From: an uncultured bacterium
GTDB lineage: Bacteria > Bacteroidota > Bacteroidia > Bacteroidales > Bacteroidaceae
Direction: 5' to 3'
NCBI GenBank assembly: GCA_905215575.1
Contig: CAJMQV010000053.1
Span: 1 to 11,749, forward strand
DNA length: 11,749 nt
A program made the translations under genes and the position numbers. The notes under the pieces were generated by a model. That model searched no databases, was not told the origin of the DNA, and saw only the letters and a list, made by a program, of their open reading frames with translations. Positions 6,679 to 11,749 of this stretch are shown one piece after another (position 1 is the first letter of the stretch; each line of letters starts with the position of its first letter).

Positions 6679-9489
6679 ATGAAAAACTCGGCTATGATGA
6701 AACATGCTTATTTTCAGATATTGTTGTTCTTCGCGCTCTTTTTGGGGAGTGCGGCCTGTTTATGGGCGCAGGAGGTGGGAGACCGCCTTTTGCAGGGCAA
6801 GGTCTATGATGCTGATCGTCTGGACCCGATGCTCGGCGCAACGGTTCAGGTATATGATTCTTTAGGGACTTTTGTCGGCGGAGGAGTGACAAATGAAGAG
6901 GGTGTTTTCCGTATCGGGAAATTACAGCCGCAAAAATATAGTCTGAAGATATCTTTTATGGGATATAAACCGCAGACATTCAAGCTGGACTTGAGCGATA
7001 GACGTAAAACATATCGCATGAAAGATGTGCTGTTGCATGAAATGGTTTATGAGATGGATGAGGCGCAGGTTACAGCACACGGGCGTGAACTGGTGTTGCG
7101 CGAAGATACCTTGGTTTATTATGCGGATTATTATAAACTGCCTCCCGGAGCTCGTATGGCAGAACTGTTACGCCGGATGCCCGGAGTGTATGGAAGCGAG
7201 GATCAGGATCTGCGGATCAACGGAAAGAAGGTTGCGCGTATTCTGATTAACGGAAAGGAATTTTTTGGCGATGATATAGCCATGGCCTTGAAGTATCTGC
7301 CGGCAGAACTGATCAAAGAGCTGAAGGTGTATGACAAAAAGAGTGATGAGGCTGAATGGAGCGGTGTGGACGATGGCAGTCGGGAAACTGTGATAGATCT
7401 CACCGTGGCCGATGATTTTCAGAACAGCTGGATGGGCGAGGTGGAAGGCGCTTATGGTACCAGCAACCGATATACCGGGCGTGCTTCTTTGAATAACTTT
7501 CAGGATCGGCGATATACCACTCTGACGGCACAAGCCGGAAACGACAGTCAGATGGGGGATGAGAACAATCAGAATGTGGGCTTGAGCTTTAACCGTACCC
7601 GAAAAAAACTGGATATTGGCGGCAACCTTTCTTATTACCGTAACGAGATGGAGCAGAACATGGCGTCGAGTGTTCAGTCGTTCGAGAACACTACAGCGGC
7701 ATTTTCTGAATCAAAATATACGATGTATAATCGCCGACACAGCCTGAGTGGAGCGATGAATCTGGAATGGCGTCCCGACAGTATGACCGTCATTGCCATA
7801 TCGCCTATGATAAACTGGTCTGGCGGTAAAAGCAGTCAGGAATCTTATTCGGCTTCTTTTGCTTCCGATCCCTATCTGGTTCCCGGAATAGAGCGCCCGT
7901 TGGACCAGATGGAGTTGCTGGGCGACAGTGTGGCGTTGAATGCCAACCGGAGTGTCAGTGACGGAAATAATAGTTTCTGGTCGGCTCAGTTGAATGCCAA
8001 TCTGACCCGCCGTTTTGCCAAGAAAGGCCGCAGTCTGATGTTGGGCTTGAACGGAGGTTATTCTAATTCTGAGAATGACCGGAATGAATTCCGGCAGATA
8101 GATTATTATCGTTTGACGGCGGCTTTGGGCGGCGATTCGATATTTCATCAGGTGCAATATGATCAGACACCGAGTACGAGTACAAGCTGGGGCGGAAGGT
8201 TGACCTATACCGAACCTTTGGGGCGTGATTTTACCTTGCGGCTTGTTTATCAGGCTTCTTTGCGCAGACAGGAAGACAGTAGAGACGTGGCTTCCATTCT
8301 TGATCCGAGAGTAGCTCTTTTGGGTGTGGATCATACTAATTTTTATGATTTCCGGGCAGAAGCGTTACCGGATACGGTTCAAAGCCGTACGACACGCAAT
8401 GATTATCTGGAGCAGCAGGCCGAGGTGGGAGTTAATCAGAACCGCACAAAGTACCAGTTGAATGCAGGAGTGCTGTTGAACAGCCAGTGGAACAAGTTTG
8501 CTTACCAGACATCTTCACGATTGTTTGAAGCCGAGAACCGGAGCTTGAACTGGGCCCCAAAACTGAATTTTTATTATCGGATTACCAGCAGGGAGCAGTT
8601 TAACTGTTCTTATTATGCCATGGCCCGTCCCGTAGATGCCCAGAAACTGGTGCCCGACACCTTGGACTATTCCGATCCGCTCAATCTGGAGTTGGGTAAT
8701 CCCGACTTGAAGCCATCGTTTATGCATGCGGTTAATATGGGCTACAATCGTTTCTCCGAAGAAACCATGCGCAGCTATAATGTGAATCTGAACTATACTA
8801 TTACCCGAAACAGCATCAGTTCCAAGAGTATGTATGACCGGCAGACCGGATGCCGCACCGTGATTCCGGTAAATGTGAATGGGAATATGAACGGAAGCGT
8901 TTATTTCATGATGGACACACCGCTGAAAAACAAAAAGTTCACACTGGCATTGCAAACCAATGTGAACTATATGCGCTATGTGGGATTTACGGTGAATGAG
9001 AATCAGGACGAGCCGGAAAAAAATGCCACCAACCAGATTTCCTTCTATCCCAATGTGCGGTTGAGTTATCGGAAAGACTGGTTAAACTGCTCCGTTTCTT
9101 TGGGCGGTAACTATGATCATTCGCGTAACACTTCCCTTGCTGCCGGAAATATGGATACTTACGGACTGGAAAGCAAGTTTCTCGGTTCGGTAGAAATGCC
9201 TTGGGGAATGGATTTCGCTACAGATTTTACGTTTAACGCCCGTTGGGGATTCAGCTTCCAGGGAATGAACAGTAATGAGTGGATCTGGAATATGCAGCTT
9301 TCACAGGGATTCCTGAAAGGCAGAAAAGCCCGTGTAGCTTTGAAGGTTTATGATTTGCTCAACGGCCGCAATAGCGTAAACCGCTCATTTTCTTCGTCCA
9401 TGCGCTCCGATGTGTATTATGAGGCATTCGGGCGTTATGTCATGCTGCATTTGACTTATAACTTCAGTCTTTTCGGTAAAAAAGGTTAG
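6679..9489 (+). CDS. Outer-membrane beta-barrel protein with carboxypeptidase-regulatory-like domain (TonB-receptor-like)
   Basis: 936-residue outer-membrane protein of the 'outer membrane protein beta-barrel family' (OMP_b-brl_3 type). The signal peptide covers about 1-31 with likely cleavage near WAQ/E. A CarboxypepD_reg-like beta-sandwich spans about 37-118 (GKVYD start, GATVQV, GVFRIGKLQPQKYSLKISFMGY). A plug-like segment at about 140-245 includes PPGARMAELLRRMPGV, INGK repeats (ARILINGKEFFGDD) and LKVYDKKSDE. The rest is an aromatic-rich barrel of many amphipathic strands ending YNFSLFGKKG. No SusD-like partner is adjacent, so it is not a SusC/SusD pair, and no clear TonB box is visible. 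Substrate unknown; transport or surface assembly is a family-level inference. It has its own promoter and a convergent neighbour 9 bp past the stop. In-frame ATGs at 6694 and 6697 are alternative starts but would shorten the signal peptide n-region only slightly. Confidence 0.88.
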   Translation: MKNSAMMKHAYFQILLFFALFLGSAACLWAQEVGDRLLQGKVYDADRLDPMLGATVQVYDSLGTFVGGGVTNEEGVFRIGKLQPQKYSLKISFMGYKPQTFKLDLSDRRKTYRMKDVLLHEMVYEMDEAQVTAHGRELVLREDTLVYYADYYKLPPGARMAELLRRMPGVYGSEDQDLRINGKKVARILINGKEFFGDDIAMALKYLPAELIKELKVYDKKSDEAEWSGVDDGSRETVIDLTVADDFQNSWMGEVEGAYGTSNRYTGRASLNNFQDRRYTTLTAQAGNDSQMGDENNQNVGLSFNRTRKKLDIGGNLSYYRNEMEQNMASSVQSFENTTAAFSESKYTMYNRRHSLSGAMNLEWRPDSMTVIAISPMINWSGGKSSQESYSASFASDPYLVPGIERPLDQMELLGDSVALNANRSVSDGNNSFWSAQLNANLTRRFAKKGRSLMLGLNGGYSNSENDRNEFRQIDYYRLTAALGGDSIFHQVQYDQTPSTSTSWGGRLTYTEPLGRDFTLRLVYQASLRRQEDSRDVASILDPRVALLGVDHTNFYDFRAEALPDTVQSRTTRNDYLEQQAEVGVNQNRTKYQLNAGVLLNSQWNKFAYQTSSRLFEAENRSLNWAPKLNFYYRITSREQFNCSYYAMARPVDAQKLVPDTLDYSDPLNLELGNPDLKPSFMHAVNMGYNRFSEETMRSYNVNLNYTITRNSISSKSMYDRQTGCRTVIPVNVNGNMNGSVYFMMDTPLKNKKFTLALQTNVNYMRYVGFTVNENQDEPEKNATNQISFYPNVRLSYRKDWLNCSVSLGGNYDHSRNTSLAAGNMDTYGLESKFLGSVEMPWGMDFATDFTFNARWGFSFQGMNSNEWIWNMQLSQGFLKGRKARVALKVYDLLNGRNSVNRSFSSSMRSDVYYEAFGRYVMLHLTYNFSLFGKKG

Positions 9490-9498
9490 AGCTGACGG

Positions 9499-10500
9499 TT
9501 ATGGTTCGCGGTCTAACAGGTATTCCTTGCGGAACATTTCCAGGAAGAGCAAGAACAGAGATACTAATAGCGGACCGAAGATGACTCCCATGAAACCGAA
9601 TATGGGCAGACCGGCCACCACACCAAAGATGGTGATGAGCGGATGAATGTTGGCCATCTTCTTTTGAAGAATAAAGCGGATCAGATTGTCCGACTGGGAT
9701 ACAACGATGCCTCCATAAGCTACTAATACCAAGGCCATGACCCAATTGCCGATAATGGCTAAATATGCGGCTAAGGGTACCCAGATTACAGCCGTACCGA
9801 TCAGAGGGATAATAGATGCGACACCGGTGAATAATGCCGCTAACAATGGGTTGGGGACACCGCACAGCCAATAACCCAACAGGGAAATGCAGCCTTGAAT
9901 CACTGCCAATAAAGGAATGCCGATGGCATTTGAACGGACAATGACATGGATTTTCTGCAAGACTTCCTGTTTGTTGTTTTCCTTAAAGGGTAATAGGGTG
10001 GATATGTAATGTTCCATATTGCGTCCTCCTGAGAGCAGGAAGTAGAGCAGCATGATGGCAACGGCTACATTGACAAAGAAATCACTGACTCCGCTCATGA
10101 TGGATTGGCCGATAGCCGGAATTTGTCCGGCTATCAAGGATAAGGTGCTTTCTGACAAAACATTGAAACCGGTTTTTTCTTTGATGAAGTCAATCATGGC
10201 AAATGCCGGGCGAAGCAGTTCCTTGGGTTGTATGTTGATACTGGTGATTTCCGATACCAGTAGCCAGCCCATCAGGCTGATCGGGATGACGATGAACAGC
10301 AAGGTGCCTATGGTAACGGTCCATACTGCCCGGTTATAGGATATTCTTTCTGCCAGTCGGAATGTGATTTTTCTCAATAGTAAATAAAGGGTAAATGCTC
10401 CTAATATTCCGTTCATAAAGGGTTGTGCCTGCTGAAATAGAATATATCCTAAAAAGAGAATCAGGGTGATGAGGGAGTATTTCCAATACAATTCTTTCAT
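9499..10500 (-). CDS. AI-2E family transporter (PerM/UPF0118-like permease)
   Basis: 333-residue polytopic inner-membrane protein of the AI-2E transporter family (PF01594). Hydrophobic segments occur at about 8-24, 30-43, 60-82, 139-157, 193-213, 216-234, 236-262 and 286-320. An amphipathic stretch lies at 85-135, the variable soluble part of the family. Family landmarks are IPLIGTAVIWVP at 231-242, DNLIRFIL at 271-278 and HPLITIFGVVAGL at 286-298. Members include autoinducer-2 exporters and Na+/H+ antiporters, so the substrate cannot be named from sequence. The start is the ATG at 10500, which begins the first membrane segment. An upstream in-frame TTG at 10602 would add a polar, lysine-rich 34 residues and lies upstream of the promoter box. 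The gene is convergent with the barrel gene. Confidence 0.9.
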   Translation of the reverse strand: MKELYWKYSLITLILFLGYILFQQAQPFMNGILGAFTLYLLLRKITFRLAERISYNRAVWTVTIGTLLFIVIPISLMGWLLVSEITSINIQPKELLRPAFAMIDFIKEKTGFNVLSESTLSLIAGQIPAIGQSIMSGVSDFFVNVAVAIMLLYFLLSGGRNMEHYISTLLPFKENNKQEVLQKIHVIVRSNAIGIPLLAVIQGCISLLGYWLCGVPNPLLAALFTGVASIIPLIGTAVIWVPLAAYLAIIGNWVMALVLVAYGGIVVSQSDNLIRFILQKKMANIHPLITIFGVVAGLPIFGFMGVIFGPLLVSLFLLFLEMFRKEYLLDREP

Positions 10501-10538
10501 AACGGGTTTAATTTTAATTGTTTTAGTTAAGCTTGATT

Positions 10539-10546
10539 CAAAAGTA
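10539..10546 (-). promoter_or_regulatory. Bacteroidota -7 box for the AI-2E family gene
   Basis: TACTTTTG on the minus strand matches TAnnTTTG exactly. No good -33 TTTG is present at the usual spacing. Transcription would start near 10532, about 30 nt before the ATG at 10500, which supports that start over the upstream TTG. Confidence 0.65.
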
Positions 10547-10705
10547 CATTCTTTTTTGTTTATATACGCCTGTCCGGTCGGCTTTTTTTTATCAGAATGC
10601 AAAAATGTTTCAAGAGATTGCCGATTCTGCCATTTGCTGGGTTTTGCCTTGAATTAAAATACTCTTTTTGCGTTTGAGTATATTAACACGATTTCCAGAG
10701 AAATC

Positions 10706-10737
10706 TTTGCGGATTCCAAGGATTATTACGAATTTTG
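10706..10737 (+). promoter_or_regulatory. Possible promoter of the DUF3472 gene
   Basis: TTTG at 10706-10709 and GAATTTTG at 10730-10737 (one mismatch to TAnnTTTG) are separated by 20 bp, the usual spacing. This would give a leader of about 90 nt before the ATG at 10834. Another one-mismatch box, AATCTTTG, lies at 10702-10709, so the assignment is uncertain. Confidence 0.3.
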
Positions 10738-10833
10738 TGATGAATTAGCACATAAACAGACAGATAGCAAGCAATGGCTTGACCACAACTAATTTACTAA
10801 AAAGTTGATTCATACAATTAAATACACAGTAAC

Positions 10834-11749
10834 ATGAAGCTACACAAATCACTCTTAGGTCACATCATGACCGTATTCTTTTCATTGACAAGTGTCACAA
10901 CTCTGGCACAATCACATGTACAACCCGTATCCTTGGCTGGTAATGCCTATATTACCCAGCGTGCTGATAGAGCCCGCATTTCGGATAACGGTGTGGACAA
11001 TTGGAGCAGTCCTCAAACCACAGTCAGTGCCTACTTCCATGTCGACAAGCCACAGACTGTCACATTATCACTTCAAGGCACAGGACATGCCACAATGCGT
11101 ATGATATGCAATGGCAAAAAACAGAACGTCAAGTTCGATAGCGATGAGCTGACCAATGCGGGAAATCTGAAAGTCAAAATCCAAAAGCCCGGTTATGTCC
11201 AAGTAGACCTTAAAGGCATGAAGCGTGATGGCGAGAACTTTGCCAACATTTCCAACCTGATGGTTGCATACGAAGATGGCAAGGTGACATGTGTACACGA
11301 TTTCTCGAACTACTGGGGACGACGCGGTCCGTCTGTGCACATGGGTTATACTCTGCCAAAGGGAAGTGATTATGAATGGTTCTATAACGAAGTGACTGTT
11401 CCAAATGACGGCGAAGTGATGCATAGTTACTATATGGTGGCTGGCTTTGGAGAAGGATATTTTGGCATGCAATATAACTCAAAGAAAGAGCGACGTGTTC
11501 TCTTTTCCGTATGGAGCCCGTTTGACACACAAGACCCGCGTAATATTCCCGAAGACCAGCGTGTACGCATGCTGCGCCATGGCGAAGGAGTGCGCATCGG
11601 AGAGTTCGGAAATGAGGGCTCGGGTGGTCAAAGTTTTATGAATTATCCATGGAAGGCGGGTACGACCTATCCATTCCTGATGCATGTACGTCCCGACGGA
11701 AAAGGCAATACGATATACACGGCCTATTTCTACGCTACGGAGGAGGGAA
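10834..11749 (+). CDS. Secreted DUF5077/DUF3472 domain protein, 3' end beyond window
   Basis: The first 305 codons are present and the frame is open at the right edge. A signal peptide spans about 1-26 (Lys2/Lys5, hydrophobic 11-24, cleavage near LAQ/S). Residues about 32-148 fit a DUF5077-type beta-sandwich (VSLAGNAYITQRAD, later an extended strand pattern LQGTGHATMRM). From about 165 the sequence resembles DUF3472: SYYMVAGFGEGYFGMQYNS at 198-216, RRVLFSVWSP at 220-229, GEGVRIGEFGNEGSGGQS at 250-267 and TIYTAYFY at 293-300. These proteins are common in Bacteroidota as secreted proteins near carbohydrate-use loci, but I know of no established activity. A glycan-binding role is inference from the beta-sandwich make-up. 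The ATG at 10834 has no Shine-Dalgarno sequence, as is usual here. Codon choice (many ACA and CAA) looks somewhat different from the preceding genes, by eye only. Confidence 0.82.
   Translation, partial: MKLHKSLLGHIMTVFFSLTSVTTLAQSHVQPVSLAGNAYITQRADRARISDNGVDNWSSPQTTVSAYFHVDKPQTVTLSLQGTGHATMRMICNGKKQNVKFDSDELTNAGNLKVKIQKPGYVQVDLKGMKRDGENFANISNLMVAYEDGKVTCVHDFSNYWGRRGPSVHMGYTLPKGSDYEWFYNEVTVPNDGEVMHSYYMVAGFGEGYFGMQYNSKKERRVLFSVWSPFDTQDPRNIPEDQRVRMLRHGEGVRIGEFGNEGSGGQSFMNYPWKAGTTYPFLMHVRPDGKGNTIYTAYFYATEEG

Larger units (their letters stand above)
10501..10833. other. Intergenic region between divergent genes, 333 bp
   Basis: It contains the minus-strand promoter at 10539-10546, a weak plus-strand promoter candidate at 10706-10737, and an open frame without ATG at 10658-10792 ending in TAA whose translation looks protein-like. 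A T8 tract at 10583-10590 follows only a poor hairpin. No RNA gene was recognised. Confidence 0.6.

Noticed and set aside
7711..8955. Minus-strand frames of 207 and 146 codons inside the beta-barrel gene
   Set aside because: They lie fully opposite a clearly coding barrel gene, are His/Ile/Gln-rich without domains, and lack a promoter.
6679..9489. Reading the barrel protein as SusC of a polysaccharide-utilisation locus
   Set aside because: No SusD-like gene follows, and the plug-like region fits the shorter OMP_b-brl_3 type better than a SusC plug.
10568..10590. GC-rich stretch followed by T8, terminator-like on the plus strand
   Set aside because: Only three outer base pairs form well, and no plus-strand gene ends here; the AI-2E gene starts in the opposite direction.

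Overview
The window reads as ordinary chromosome from a Bacteroidota bacterium, most likely of the order Bacteroidales. Three independent signs support this. Several genes are preceded by the Bacteroidota primary-sigma -7 element TAnnTTTG and have no Shine-Dalgarno sequence. The gene families are typical of the phylum: a PepSY-like repeat lipoprotein, a CarboxypepD_reg plus beta-barrel outer-membrane protein, and a DUF5077/DUF3472 protein. The histidyl-tRNA synthetase is also of the form expected there. No RNA genes, insertion sequences, CRISPR arrays or prophage genes were recognised. The genus cannot be fixed by eye.

Layout. On the minus strand, 3364 to 1 is a two-gene unit: a 931-residue coiled-coil protein with an SbcC/Rad50-type zinc hook but no ATPase head domains, whose stop codon overlaps the start (ATGA) of a secreted N-acetylmuramoyl-L-alanine amidase cut by the left edge. 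Divergent from it is hisS (3514-4878), with two TAnnTTTG boxes 76 bp apart driving the two directions. A strong hairpin terminator follows hisS. Next is a monocistronic lipoprotein with three PepSY-like repeats (5066-6367) and its own terminator. A 311-bp intergenic region with a near-palindrome and a well-formed promoter leads to a 936-residue outer-membrane beta-barrel protein (6679-9489). An AI-2E/PerM family permease (9499-10500, minus strand) converges on it, with only 9 bp between the stop codons. After a 333-bp intergenic region, a secreted DUF5077/DUF3472 protein begins at 10834 and runs off the right edge.

How the genes relate. hisS is housekeeping. Most of the others act at the envelope: amidase in the periplasm, lipoprotein and barrel at the outer membrane, permease in the inner membrane, and a secreted DUF3472 protein. 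They look like separate transcription units rather than one pathway. The only close coupling is between the hook protein and the amidase. The most unusual object is the headless SbcC-like protein: its CxxC hook lies almost exactly at mid-length, its ends are fixed by a promoter on one side and the amidase start on the other, and no nucleotide-binding motifs are visible.
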